A stretch of DNA of 64,000 nt from contig NZ_JAERQD010000010.1 in the NCBI RefSeq assembly GCF_016735695.1, positions 62,001 to 126,000 on the forward strand, in the 5' to 3' direction. Shown here in pieces: positions 1 to 8,525 of the stretch; the first letter of the stretch is position 1; every line of letters begins with the position of its first letter. A program made the position numbers and the translations under genes. The notes under the pieces are model-generated. The model was not told where the DNA came from. It worked only from the letters and a program-made list of their open reading frames with translations, and made no database searches. Origin of the DNA: Microvirga zambiensis WSM3693. Lineage in GTDB: Bacteria; Pseudomonadota; Alphaproteobacteria; Rhizobiales; Beijerinckiaceae.

Positions 1-116
1 TCAGCGTGACGACCAGGATGGAACCGAAAGACTCTGCTTTGATGAACGCGTTCGCCATGAAGGCCTCTGCTCTTCCGGTCTGCCGTTCCATCACGCTTCG
101 ATCCGTGACGACCATG
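1..116 (-). CDS. possible 5' end of a minus-strand gene, unidentified
   Basis: Read on the minus strand, an open frame starts at an ATG at 114-116 and stays open to the left edge (about 38 residues, ending FGSILVVTL before the edge). A GTG lies further upstream in the same frame. The peptide resembles no family I recognise. Its orientation would make it divergent from the binding-protein operon, so the regulatory region 117-466 could serve both sides. There is no clear ribosome binding site and the fragment is short, so it could be chance. Confidence 0.25.
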
Positions 117-250
117 CGCGCATTGTCCCGCCGCGCCGAAGGCACGCGAAGCCCGGCAGCTCTCACCCTTATCGATGAAAGCCGATCAGCAGGTCAGCGT
201 GACTTTAGATGCTATCGCGCGCGGATCTAATCCGCTTTTGAATCTTGGGG

Positions 251-267
251 TATAGGAGGCGTCTATA
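251..267 (+). promoter_or_regulatory. upstream TATA-N9-TATA dyad (LysR-type T-N11-A)
   Basis: The sequence is TATA, nine bases (GGAGGCGTC), TATA. It contains the T-N11-A core of LysR-type operators. The nine-base spacer ends GCGTC, exactly as in the dyad at 31122-31138. Its centre is 33 bp upstream of the centre of the next dyad (284-300). This recalls the paired recognition and activation sites of LysR regulators. Function is inferred. Confidence 0.5.
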
Positions 268-283
268 GCTCGCCTGCAGGCCT

Positions 284-323
284 TATAACGCCGATCTATA
301 GCGCCCAACGAGTCCGCTATTGG
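284..323 (+). promoter_or_regulatory. dyad plus TATTGG promoter module of the first operon
   Basis: TATAAC at 284, TATAGC 13 bp later at 297, and TATTGG 21 bp later at 318. The same 13/21 spacing occurs at 7235, 13777 and 15663. The first two boxes form a TATA-N9-TATA dyad; TATTGG sits where a -10 element would be, but there is no TTGACA-like -35 at the usual distance. I infer an activator-dependent promoter for the operon starting at 467. The leader to the start codon would be about 140 bases, longer than at the sister sites. Apart from this module and the dyad at 251, I see no other element in 117-466. Confidence 0.55.
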
Positions 324-466
324 ACGGGCTCCGGCTCAACTGTCACCTTCGCCTTAATCGTTCAAGAACCAAAAGATCTGCCGCGAGGAAAAAGCCAGCT
401 TTCGAGATTCAGGTCAGTCGAGGGGCTAGGCCGATGGCAGTGCAACTACACGTTAGGGAGGAAATG

Positions 467-2071
467 ATGCCCGCTCGAATGATGGAAACGATCCCCAAGG
501 GTGCCAAGACTCCGGCAAAACTCGCCCGGGTGCTGGTGCTGTCGGCTGCTGCCTCGGTCTTCGCCCTGTCGGGAGCCTCCGCTCAGCAGAAGAACACGCT
601 TACCGTCGCTCTCGCGACGGAAGCGCTGACAATGAACCCGTTCAAATATGCGGGCGCCGCCGACCTTTATTACATCAGCCAGATGTTCGAGATGCTGGTG
701 CGGCCCGACCGTAACGGCAAGATGGTGAACTGGCTGGCGGAAAGCTGGAAGATCGAAGGAACGCCCGAAAAGCCGATCATCGACGTCCAGATCCGCAAGG
801 ATGTCGTCTTCCACAATGGTCAGCCACTGACGACCGAGGATCTTGAGTTCTCGTTCCGCATGCAGAGCGATCCTAAGGTCAGCCGCCTTGCCCAACGCCT
901 GAGCAATGTCGAGCGCTTCGAGATCATCGACGATCATCACTTCAAGCTGCATTTGAAGGAGCCGGACGGAAACCTGATCTCGGCTTATCTGCAGATTTTC
1001 GCCGTGCCGAAGAAATATTTTCAAGAGGTCGGCGAGGAGGCATTCGCACAGAAGCCGGTTGGAACAGGCCCCTGGAAGTTCGTCTCGCGCAAGATCCGTT
1101 CTGACTTGCAGCTTCAGAAGCACGACGCCTACTGGAACAAGGAACATCGGCCCACGGCGGACAACCTTGTGGTGAAGATCATCCCGGAGGACATCACGCG
1201 CGTCGCGGCCTTCGAATCGGGTGAGATCGACTGGATCGACAACGTCCCGGTCTCTCTGGTCGAGAAGTTCAAGAAGATGAAAGGGGTTCAGACTGTCAGC
1301 CTGCCCGGCGGCAATCATCTGTTCATCGACTTCCCGGCTCACAAAAAGAACTCGCCCTTCGCGAAGCTCGAAGTTCGCCAGGCTATTGCGCATGGCTTCG
1401 ACATGGAAGCGATCATCAAGTCGGTTCTGAACGGGCAGGGCGAGCGGTATACCGGGATCGGGACCGACAGCCTGGCCTATGATCCTGCGGTCAAGCCTTA
1501 CCAATACGACCCTCAGAAGGCGAAGGAGCTCTTGGCGAAAGCCGGGTATCCGAACGGCTTCGATACTCCGTGCTACAACCTGACGACACAGCGTGAAGCC
1601 AATGTCAAAGAGGTGGGCGAGGCAATCTTCACCTATCTTCAGACGATCGGCGTCCGCTGCCAGATCGTCGGCCTCGAATATGGTGCCTGGGTCGACAAGC
1701 TCCGCCGCGCCTCCGGCGACATCGACGGCATTCTCTCGACCATGTCCACGCAAGGAATGCCTGCCGATCCTGGCAACGCATGGGTGCTTTCGCTCCACAG
1801 CTACACTCCCGGCACCGGTTATGGCGTCTATTCGCAGACAAGCGATGCCAAAGCCGATGAAATGGTCGAACGGCTGCAGAAAGTCATGGATGTCGACAAG
1901 CGGGTCGCGCTCATTCGCGAGATCGGGAAATACAAGTACGATAACCTGTTGGCCGGCATCCCGACCTATCAACCTATCCTAACCTTCGCCTGGCGTGACA
2001 ATGTCACGTTCGAGCCCTGGCCCTATCCCGGCTATTGGCGCGCATTCCAGGAGATCGGTCTCAAGAAATAG
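467..2071 (+). CDS. ABC transporter family-5 solute-binding protein, paralogue 1
   Basis: A periplasmic binding protein of the SBP_bac_5 (peptide/nickel/opine) family, about 534 residues, the usual length. Start chosen at the second of two adjacent ATGs because AGGGAGG (455-461) is then five bases away. The signal peptide has a charged N-terminus, a hydrophobic stretch near residues 19-37 and a probable cleavage after ASA at 39. Family features visible are a DLEFSFRMQSDP segment, GTGPWKF and RQAIAHGFDM. It is closely related to the proteins at 13880, 15764 and 17460, which precede the only permease and ATPase genes of the locus. It heads the operon carrying bioY, a CoA-transferase and an acyl-CoA carboxylase, so its ligand is probably the catabolic substrate rather than a peptide. 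Ligand unknown. Confidence 0.9.
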   Translation: MPARMMETIPKGAKTPAKLARVLVLSAAASVFALSGASAQQKNTLTVALATEALTMNPFKYAGAADLYYISQMFEMLVRPDRNGKMVNWLAESWKIEGTPEKPIIDVQIRKDVVFHNGQPLTTEDLEFSFRMQSDPKVSRLAQRLSNVERFEIIDDHHFKLHLKEPDGNLISAYLQIFAVPKKYFQEVGEEAFAQKPVGTGPWKFVSRKIRSDLQLQKHDAYWNKEHRPTADNLVVKIIPEDITRVAAFESGEIDWIDNVPVSLVEKFKKMKGVQTVSLPGGNHLFIDFPAHKKNSPFAKLEVRQAIAHGFDMEAIIKSVLNGQGERYTGIGTDSLAYDPAVKPYQYDPQKAKELLAKAGYPNGFDTPCYNLTTQREANVKEVGEAIFTYLQTIGVRCQIVGLEYGAWVDKLRRASGDIDGILSTMSTQGMPADPGNAWVLSLHSYTPGTGYGVYSQTSDAKADEMVERLQKVMDVDKRVALIREIGKYKYDNLLAGIPTYQPILTFAWRDNVTFEPWPYPGYWRAFQEIGLKK

Positions 2072-2119
2072 CCCTGGTCTCAAGGCGACTTGAAAAGCCC
2101 CCGCGCAATTCTCGCGAAC

Positions 2120-2144
2120 GCGGCTGGCGAACCACGCCGGCTGC
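2120..2144 (+). terminator. hairpin between binding-protein gene and bioY
   Basis: Two 10-base arms (2120-2129 and 2135-2144) pair fully with two G-U pairs around a five-base loop and are followed by TCTCTCTCC. It could be an attenuator or 3'-end stabiliser that raises the level of the binding-protein message over the downstream enzymes. No long T tract follows, so full termination is uncertain. Confidence 0.4.
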
Positions 2145-2170
2145 TCTCTCTCCAAAGAACGAGGACAAGC

Positions 2171-2743
2171 ATGAACACGAAAACGCTGGCAACCGTCGCA
2201 ACTCGCAGGGCCGACACATCCATCTTCTTGCGGATCGCCATCCTCGCTCTCGCGTCGGCATTGCTGGCCGCGTCAGCCTATATGCAGGTGCCTGCCTGGC
2301 CGGTGAAGATTTCCATGCAGACCGCAGTGGTCTTCGCCATCGGGATCGCACTCGGGTCGCGTATGGCTGTTGCGGCAGTCCTCCTTTACATCGCCGAGGG
2401 CGTCATGGGGCTGCCGGTGTTCCAGAACGGATCGGCCGGGCCGCTCTACCTTCTGGGTCCGACGGGCGGCTACCTTCTTGGCTTCGTCCTCGCTGCCTAT
2501 TTTGTCGGCCGGGCTGCCGAAACGGGTCTCATGTCGACTTTCGGTCGATCGGTCCTGGTCCTGGTTGCCGCAAACGTTATTCTCTACGTTCCCGGCGTTG
2601 CCTGGCTCGCGGTTCTGATCGGTGCCGACAAGGCCTTGGCCGCAGGCGTTCTGCCATTTCTTCTCGGCGACGCTTTGAAGATTCTCCTTGTCGCGTCACT
2701 TGTTAGCGTCGGCATCCTTCCGTCCACGAAGTCGGTACGCTGA
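2171..2743 (+). CDS. bioY: BioY biotin transporter S component
   Basis: A 190-residue integral membrane protein of the BioY family, the substrate-specific subunit of energy-coupling-factor biotin uptake. Start chosen at ATG 2171 with GAGG six bases upstream; the longer frame from 2090 has no such site. After a short basic N-terminus there are about six hydrophobic segments, with the family-typical GPTGGYLLGF near the middle. No bioM or bioN ATPase/T component lies in the window; solitary BioY proteins are known in related bacteria. It sits just before a biotin-dependent carboxylase operon and 29 kb from a second carboxylase. The simplest reading is that it supplies biotin when these enzymes are made in quantity. 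Family assignment is secure; the coupling to the pathway is inferred. Confidence 0.88.
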   Translation: MNTKTLATVATRRADTSIFLRIAILALASALLAASAYMQVPAWPVKISMQTAVVFAIGIALGSRMAVAAVLLYIAEGVMGLPVFQNGSAGPLYLLGPTGGYLLGFVLAAYFVGRAAETGLMSTFGRSVLVLVAANVILYVPGVAWLAVLIGADKALAAGVLPFLLGDALKILLVASLVSVGILPSTKSVR

Positions 2744-2790
2744 AGTCGTGAGAATCGCGGGCCGGGATCGGCTGTGGGAGGAAGAGTAAC

Positions 2791-4047
2791 ATGACTGCAG
2801 AGGCTCCTTCACGGGTGCAAGGGCAGCATCGACCGGGTCCGTTGCAAGGGGTTCGCGTCCTCGATCTGACGCGGGCCCTGGCCGGGCCGTTTTGCGGTAC
2901 CCTGCTTGGTGATCTGGGTGCCGACGTGGTCAAAATCGAAACCTCGGCGGTCGGCGAACGCTCGCGGAAGCTCGAGCCGTCGACGTCGGGCCAGAGTCTC
3001 TATGCGCTGGCGGTCAACCGTAACAAGCGCGGCCTCGTCCTCGACCTTCGGAGCGAGGAGGGAAAGGCGGTCCTGCGGGATCTGATCGCCACCAGTGATG
3101 TTCTGGTAGAGAATTTTCGACCCGGCGTCATGGAGAGGATGGGCTTCGGCTGGGATGTCGTTCACGCGATCAACGAGCGCTTGATCATGGCCCGCATCTC
3201 CGGCTTCGGCAGTGACGGTCCCTACGCTTCACGCCCCGGCCTCGACATGATCGGGCAGGCGATGAGCGGTATCATGCATCTCACCGGCGACCCCAACGGC
3301 CCCCCGACAATGGCCGGTGTCTATATGTGCGACTACACGACCGGGATCTATGCCACGCTGGGCATCGTCAGCGCACTCTATGCTCGCCAAGCGACCGGGC
3401 GTGGTCAGGTCGTCGAAGCAAGCCTGATCGACACGGCACTTCCCATGCTCCACGGCACGATTGCGGATCTGCTGATCAATGGTCGCAGTGCTGAGCGCAT
3501 GGGCAATCGCGATCGTCACACCAGCCCAGCCAACACGTTCCGCACGAGCGACGGTCATTGGATCATGCTTCTCGCCGGCAATCAGCAGATGTGGGAGAGG
3601 CTTGCCCGCCTGATTGGAAAGCCGGAACTGATCGACGATCCTCGATACCTGACGTCGCCATTGCGCAATGAACATGTCGAGGACGTTGAGAGCTTTGCGG
3701 CGGAGTGGATTGGAGCGCACCCTGTCGAAGAGGTGATCGAGGCTATGGCGAAAGCGGCCATACCCTGCGCCAAATGCGCGACTGTGGATGACGTGGTAAC
3801 CGACCCGAATCTCTTGGCCCGTGGTCGAATTGTCTATGTCGATCAGCCGAGCGGTGCGAGCGTTCCGGTGGCGAATACGGCGGTAACGCTCTCCGACACA
3901 CCAACGAGCATTCGGCGCGGACTGCCAAATCCGGGGCAGCACAGCGCCGAGGTCCTGACTGAGTGGCTGGGCTATGAGGCGGACAAGATCGGTACCTTGG
4001 CGCAAAAGAATATCGTTTATCTCGGCGAGGATGCGGCGCGGAAATGA
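2791..4047 (+). CDS. family III CoA-transferase (CaiB/BaiF)
   Basis: A 418-residue family III CoA-transferase. Such enzymes move CoA between carboxylic acids through an aspartyl-CoA intermediate. The N-terminal fingerprint GVRVLDLTRALAGPF and the DLGADVVKIE segment are clear, and the catalytic aspartate is expected in GLDMIGQAMSG (near residue 152). The ribosome site GGGAGGA lies about eight bases before ATG 2791. Its stop overlaps the start of the carboxyltransferase gene by four bases (ATGA), so the two are probably translationally coupled. It may activate the imported acid, or recycle CoA from a product, upstream of the carboxylase. A second, diverged family member lies at 7328. The actual donor and acceptor cannot be read from sequence. 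Confidence 0.88.
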   Translation: MTAEAPSRVQGQHRPGPLQGVRVLDLTRALAGPFCGTLLGDLGADVVKIETSAVGERSRKLEPSTSGQSLYALAVNRNKRGLVLDLRSEEGKAVLRDLIATSDVLVENFRPGVMERMGFGWDVVHAINERLIMARISGFGSDGPYASRPGLDMIGQAMSGIMHLTGDPNGPPTMAGVYMCDYTTGIYATLGIVSALYARQATGRGQVVEASLIDTALPMLHGTIADLLINGRSAERMGNRDRHTSPANTFRTSDGHWIMLLAGNQQMWERLARLIGKPELIDDPRYLTSPLRNEHVEDVESFAAEWIGAHPVEEVIEAMAKAAIPCAKCATVDDVVTDPNLLARGRIVYVDQPSGASVPVANTAVTLSDTPTSIRRGLPNPGQHSAEVLTEWLGYEADKIGTLAQKNIVYLGEDAARK

Positions 4048-5585
4048 GTTGGGAAAAGGAAGTAGAAGAGCTCAATCGCCTCAAGGCAATGACCGCAGCC
4101 ATGGGGGGCGAAGCGGCTCTTGAGCGCCGACGCTCCAGTGGGCGCCTGAACGTCCGCGAACGTATCGAGAAGCTTGTCGACGCAGACTCGTTCCGAGAAG
4201 TCGGCGCTCTTACCGGCCGGCCCGAGTTCGACGAAGGCGGCCGGGTTTCGAATCTCGCGCCGGGCAATCTCATCTTCGGTCGTGCGAAGATCGACAGCCG
4301 GCCTGTCTGCGTGGCAGGGGATGATTACTCCGTCGTCGGCTCCGCTGGCGGGGCGACGGTTCCCGGCAAATTCGCAATGTGCGAGAAGATGGCCAATGAG
4401 CTGCGTATTCCGCTCGTCCGTCTTCTGGAATCGACCGGCGGCAACAGCCGCTCGCTCGAACAATTGGGGCGCACCTATATCCCCCAAATGGAAGGGTGGG
4501 AGACAGTCGTCGAGAACATGGGCACCATCCCGGTGGTGGCGCTCGGCCTCGGCCCGGTTGCCGGAATTGGCGCCGCCAAGATGGTCTTCAGCCACTATGC
4601 CGTGATGGTTCGTGAGCGGTCCCACATGTTCATGGCCGGTCCGCCGCTGGTGGCGAGACTCGGTGAAGTGGTCACCAAGGAAGAGCTTGGTGGCGCCGAG
4701 TTGCAGGCGAGGGCAGGTGGCGTCGACGAGGTCGTCGATACTGAGGAGGAAGCTTTCGCCTGCGCCAAGCGTTTCCTTTCCTATCTTCCGTCCTCCGTCT
4801 ACGAGCTCGCTGAGAGAACCGTTCCCCAGGACGATCCACACCGTAAGGACGAATGGCTGATCAAGGCCGTCCCGCAGGAGCGGCGGCGTGTCTATGACAT
4901 GCGGCGCATCATCAAGTCGGTCTTTGACAGCGGCTCATTTATGGAGATGACACAGCGCTATGGCGCGTCGGTCATAACCGGCCTTGCCCGGCTCGATGGT
5001 TGGCCGGTTGCCGTCATGGCAAGCGATCCCTATCGCTATGGCGGAGCCTGGACGGCGGAATCCAACGCCAAAGTCGAGCGTTTCGTCGATTTTGCCAACA
5101 CCTTCCATCTTCCGGTGGTCAATCTCGTCGATGTACCGGGGTTTCTGATCGGGCGCGACGCGGAAATGGCAGGCACCATCCGCTCAGGCGCGCGGGCGCT
5201 GAGCTCCGTATTTCAGGCGAAGGTTCCCTGGTGCACCGTGCTCGTGCGTAAGGTATTCGGCGTTGCCGGTGCATCGCACGCCAACCACGCCCGCTATCAT
5301 TATCGCTTCTCCTGGCCTTCCGGGGATTGGGGCTCGATTCCCGTGGAAGGCGGTGTTGCCTCCGCCTACCGTGATGAGATTGCAAAGGCAGAGGATCCGG
5401 ATGCGATGCTCAGCCTGATCGAAGCGCGCCTCAATCAGGTTCGCTCGCCATTCCGTGCGGCCATGGCCTTCGATTGCGAGGATATCATCGATCCCCGCGA
5501 GACACGCCCACTCCTGTGTGAATTTGCGAACAATGTGGCCAAGCTGCGCGAGCCCGGGCCCGTGGCAACCGCGCTCCGCCCCTGA
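4044..5585 (+). CDS. acyl-CoA carboxylase, carboxyltransferase (beta) subunit
   Basis: A 513-residue carboxyltransferase of the PccB/AccD5-type family, with both halves present: an N-terminal carboxybiotin-side domain and a C-terminal acyl-CoA-side domain. It transfers CO2 from biotin on the separate BCCP (5600) to an acyl-CoA. Visible features are the N-terminal ERIEKLVDADSF region, the LESTGGNSR stretch and the C-terminal VDVPGFLIG segment. It is followed by the BCCP and biotin carboxylase genes in tight order, giving a complete three-gene carboxylase. Candidate substrates by family are propionyl-, methylcrotonyl- or geranyl-CoA-like acyl-CoAs; nothing here lets me choose. It is distinct from the carboxyltransferase fused into the protein at 31259. 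Confidence 0.9.
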   Translation: MSWEKEVEELNRLKAMTAAMGGEAALERRRSSGRLNVRERIEKLVDADSFREVGALTGRPEFDEGGRVSNLAPGNLIFGRAKIDSRPVCVAGDDYSVVGSAGGATVPGKFAMCEKMANELRIPLVRLLESTGGNSRSLEQLGRTYIPQMEGWETVVENMGTIPVVALGLGPVAGIGAAKMVFSHYAVMVRERSHMFMAGPPLVARLGEVVTKEELGGAELQARAGGVDEVVDTEEEAFACAKRFLSYLPSSVYELAERTVPQDDPHRKDEWLIKAVPQERRRVYDMRRIIKSVFDSGSFMEMTQRYGASVITGLARLDGWPVAVMASDPYRYGGAWTAESNAKVERFVDFANTFHLPVVNLVDVPGFLIGRDAEMAGTIRSGARALSSVFQAKVPWCTVLVRKVFGVAGASHANHARYHYRFSWPSGDWGSIPVEGGVASAYRDEIAKAEDPDAMLSLIEARLNQVRSPFRAAMAFDCEDIIDPRETRPLLCEFANNVAKLREPGPVATALRP

Positions 5586-5599
5586 ACGAGGAAGACCTG

Positions 5600-5827
5600 A
5601 TGTCGCTGAAGCTCATACACAGCCCGATCAAAGCTCTCGTCTGGAAGGTCGAAGTGGAGGCTGGGCAACCTATCGAGGAATACGATCCTCTTATCATCTT
5701 GGAATCGATGAAGACAGAGATCCCCGTCGACTCGTCGCTTTCGGGAATCGTGCGTGAAGTCCTCGTCAAGGAAGGTGATTCTGTTGAAGAGAACCAGCCG
5801 CTGGTCAGCATCGAGGCCGCGTTGTGA
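5600..5827 (+). CDS. biotin carboxyl carrier protein, free-standing
   Basis: A 75-residue biotinyl domain alone, without the usual N-terminal linker of AccB. The biotin-accepting lysine is residue 38 in ESMKTE, a variant of the usual EAMKM. It lies 14 bases after the carboxyltransferase gene, with GAGGAAG just upstream. Its last bases overlap the GTG start of the biotin carboxylase gene (GTGA). It shuttles carboxybiotin between the two neighbouring subunits. The very short, separate BCCP is less common than a BCCP fused to the biotin carboxylase. Confidence 0.88.
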   Translation: MSLKLIHSPIKALVWKVEVEAGQPIEEYDPLIILESMKTEIPVDSSLSGIVREVLVKEGDSVEENQPLVSIEAAL

Positions 5828-7239
5828 CGCCTTCCTCGCCACCCTTCGCCAAGGTCCTCATCGCCAACCGGGGTGAGATCGCTTGCCGGATCATCCGCAC
5901 CTGCAGAAGGCTTGGCGTTCGGACCGTTGCAGTCTTTTCCGACGCCGATGAGGGGAGCCTTCACACATTGATGGCCGATGACGCCGTTCTGATCGGAGGA
6001 GCGCGCGCGGCTGAAAGCTATCTCAACATCGCTGCCATCATCGATGCTGCAAGGAAGACGGGCTGCGAGGCTATCCATCCTGGCTATGGGTTCCTTTCGG
6101 AGAATGCCAATTTCGCCGAGGCGTGCGACGCTGCCGGCATCTGCTTCATCGGGCCTTCCGCGGCAACGATACGCTCCATGAGCTACAAGGGCGCGGCGCG
6201 GCAGATCGCAGAATCCTGCGGAGTGCCTTTACTGCCGGGATACGACGGTGACGAGCAAGATGAAGCCTTCCTCGCGAATGAAGCCGAGCGGATCGGTTGG
6301 CCAATCATCATAAAGGCTGTCGCGGGCGGTGGCGGTAAAGGGATGCGCCGGGTTGACGCTCCGGCGCAATTCCCACGCAACCTGGCGGCGGCGCGGCGGG
6401 AGGCGCAGTCGGCTTTCGGTAACGATCAGGTTCTTCTTGAGAAATTCCTCGTCGAGCCTCGTCATATCGAGGTTCAGATTCTAGCCGATTCTCACGGTAA
6501 GGTTGTTTCGCTCTTTGAGCGTGACTGTTCGATCCAACGCAAGCACCAGAAGGTTATCGAGGAAAGCCCGGCGCCGGGCATGCCTGAGGACATGCGCGCG
6601 GAAATGATCTCGGCGGCGGTTCGACTGGCTGCGCAGGTTGGATACGAGGGCGTAGGCACAGTAGAGTTCGTTGCCGATGTCAGCGCTGGGCTTCGCGTCG
6701 ACCGCTTCTATTTTCTGGAGATGAATACAAGGCTGCAGGTTGAGCATCCCGTCACCGAAATGATTACGGGCCTGGACCTCGTCGAGTGGCAATTGCGCGT
6801 GGCGGCAGGGGAAGCCATTCCTTTCGATCGCGAGGGAATTACAAGAACCGGGCATGCTCTGGAAGTGAGGCTTTGCGCGGAGGATCCCTCAAAGATGTTC
6901 CTGCCCTCTCCCGGCGAACTGACGCGGTTTGATCTCGGCAGTGAGGTTTGCGGGCTGCGTATTGAGACCGGCCTGCGCCAGGGCGACAAAGTCACGCCTT
7001 ACTATGATTCCCTGCTGGCAAAGCTTGTCGTTCATGCCGCCAGTCGCGATGAGGCGATCCGCACGCTCGGGGATAGGCTGCAGATTATTCAGGTGGAGGG
7101 CCTGAAGTCAAACCGTCTTCTGCTTCAGCGCATCTGCGCCCATCCGGATTTCACCGCCGGAGGCGTCAGCACAACCTTCATCGAGCGAAATGCCGAAGTG
7201 CTGCTTGCGCCGGAAGCATCGGCGCCAGCCGCCACATAG
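5824..7239 (+). CDS. acyl-CoA carboxylase, biotin carboxylase subunit
   Basis: A 471-residue ATP-grasp biotin carboxylase, the length of a stand-alone AccC. It carboxylates the biotin of the carrier protein using ATP and bicarbonate. Seen are the N-terminal ANRGEIACRIIRT, the glycine-rich loop KAVAGGGGKGMRR, the ERDCSIQRKHQK stretch and the active-site segment EMNTRLQVEHPVTE. Translation starts at GTG 5824, overlapping the BCCP stop by four bases. The stop codon lies inside the first box of the downstream regulatory module (7235-7240), so that promoter is embedded in the end of this gene. Confidence 0.92.
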   Translation: MTPSSPPFAKVLIANRGEIACRIIRTCRRLGVRTVAVFSDADEGSLHTLMADDAVLIGGARAAESYLNIAAIIDAARKTGCEAIHPGYGFLSENANFAEACDAAGICFIGPSAATIRSMSYKGAARQIAESCGVPLLPGYDGDEQDEAFLANEAERIGWPIIIKAVAGGGGKGMRRVDAPAQFPRNLAAARREAQSAFGNDQVLLEKFLVEPRHIEVQILADSHGKVVSLFERDCSIQRKHQKVIEESPAPGMPEDMRAEMISAAVRLAAQVGYEGVGTVEFVADVSAGLRVDRFYFLEMNTRLQVEHPVTEMITGLDLVEWQLRVAAGEAIPFDREGITRTGHALEVRLCAEDPSKMFLPSPGELTRFDLGSEVCGLRIETGLRQGDKVTPYYDSLLAKLVVHAASRDEAIRTLGDRLQIIQVEGLKSNRLLLQRICAHPDFTAGGVSTTFIERNAEVLLAPEASAPAAT

Positions 7240-7274
7240 CAAACTCATATAGGGTGCGAAGAAGGATATATTGG
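7235..7274 (+). promoter_or_regulatory. dyad plus TATTGG module before the second CoA-transferase operon
   Basis: CATAGC at 7235, TATAGG 13 bp later at 7248 and TATTGG 21 bp later at 7269 match the modules at 284, 13777 and 15663 in both spacing and box sequence. The first two boxes form CATA-N9-TATA. The module lies 54 bases before the likely start codon at 7328. It suggests that the 7328-13610 genes have their own promoter in the same regulon. Confidence 0.6.
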
Positions 7275-7327
7275 CCCAGAGCCGCGCAATTTTCGACTGT
7301 AGCTCATAACGTTTGAGAGCATTGCAT

Positions 7328-8503
7328 ATGATCCAACCCCTAGCCGGTACTCTCGTTGTTGCTGTCGAGCAGGCAGTTGCCGCGCCTTACTGCTCCGGCC
7401 GTCTCGCCGCAGCGGGCGCACGGGTTATCAAGGTCGAGCGCCCCGATGGTGACTTCGCCCGCCGGTACGACGATTACGTGCTGGGCGACAGCTCCTATTT
7501 TGTCTGGCTGAACCGCGGCAAGGAATCCATCTGCCTTGACCTTAAAAAGCCGGACGATGTCGAGGTGCTGCGTAGCATCGCGAGAACCGCTGACATTCTG
7601 ATCCAGAATCTCATTCCTGGTGCGATGGAGAGACTTGGCCTTGCGCTTTGCGACCTCCGGGAGGAAAACGAGAAGCTCATCACCGTCTCCATTTCCGGAT
7701 ACGGCGCAGAAGGTAATCTCAGTCACCTGAAGGCCTATGACCTCCTCGTGCAAGCTGAGAGCGGTCTCTCGTCTCTTACGGCCAATGCAGCCGGCCCTGC
7801 GCGTGTAGGTGTCTCCATCTGCGACATCGCCGCGGGGATGACAGCCTATCAGGCTGTCCTCGAGGCGTTGCTGCAACGATCGATTACGGGGAAGGGGATG
7901 CACATCGATGTATCCCTTTTCCACGCGACGGCGGACTGGATGAATGTGCCTCTGCTTCAATACGTCTATGGCGGAAAAAATCCGGAAGGAACCGGTCTCG
8001 CGCATCCGACGATTGCTCCCTACGGAGCCTTCAGCTGCTCGGACGGGCGCCAAGTCCTGATTTCGATTCAGAACGAGCGCGAATGGAAAGTGTTCAGCGA
8101 GCGGGTGCTCGAGCGTCCCGACATCGCGGTCGAGATTCGCTTCGCGAGCAATACAAGCAGGGTCGAGAATCGGGCGGAACTCGACGCGATCATCAAGAAT
8201 ATCTTCGGCCGATTTGACCGGGATGAGGCAATTCGGAGGCTCGAAGCTGCACAGGTTGCCTATGGTCGAATTAGCACAATGGATGATTTGGCGGATCATC
8301 CGCAGAACCGCTACGTCGATGCCGTTACATCGACGGGGCAATCGATCTGCATGCTGTCTCCGGGTGCGTCGTTCAATGGCCTCACGAACGTCAAGAAAGA
8401 CGTTCCGGCGCTCGGAGCAGACACTGATTCCATTTTAGCGGAGTTCGGATCGGCGCCTCCTGAAATGGAGCGTAAGTCGGCTCGTATCGGAAACAATCAA
8501 TAA
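7328..8503 (+). CDS. second family III CoA-transferase
   Basis: A CaiB/BaiF family CoA-transferase of about 391 residues. I chose ATG 7328, with a weak GAGAG eight bases upstream; an in-frame TTG at 7313 would add five residues. The N-terminus (residues 1-40) has the usual beta-alpha start ending in ARVIKVERPDG, and the catalytic aspartate is expected in YDLLVQAESG. It shares the fold but little sequence with the enzyme at 2791, so it likely uses a different acid/CoA pair. It heads a six-gene operon with SDR, hydratases, flavoprotein and ligase. Confidence 0.85.
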   Translation: MIQPLAGTLVVAVEQAVAAPYCSGRLAAAGARVIKVERPDGDFARRYDDYVLGDSSYFVWLNRGKESICLDLKKPDDVEVLRSIARTADILIQNLIPGAMERLGLALCDLREENEKLITVSISGYGAEGNLSHLKAYDLLVQAESGLSSLTANAAGPARVGVSICDIAAGMTAYQAVLEALLQRSITGKGMHIDVSLFHATADWMNVPLLQYVYGGKNPEGTGLAHPTIAPYGAFSCSDGRQVLISIQNEREWKVFSERVLERPDIAVEIRFASNTSRVENRAELDAIIKNIFGRFDRDEAIRRLEAAQVAYGRISTMDDLADHPQNRYVDAVTSTGQSICMLSPGASFNGLTNVKKDVPALGADTDSILAEFGSAPPEMERKSARIGNNQ

Positions 8504-8525
8504 ATATTGCTCTTCGGGAGGTAAA

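Noticed and set aside
446..1972. 508-codon open frame antisense to receptor gene 1
   Set aside because: It lies wholly opposite a clear binding-protein gene, has a composition typical of high-GC antisense frames and matches no family.
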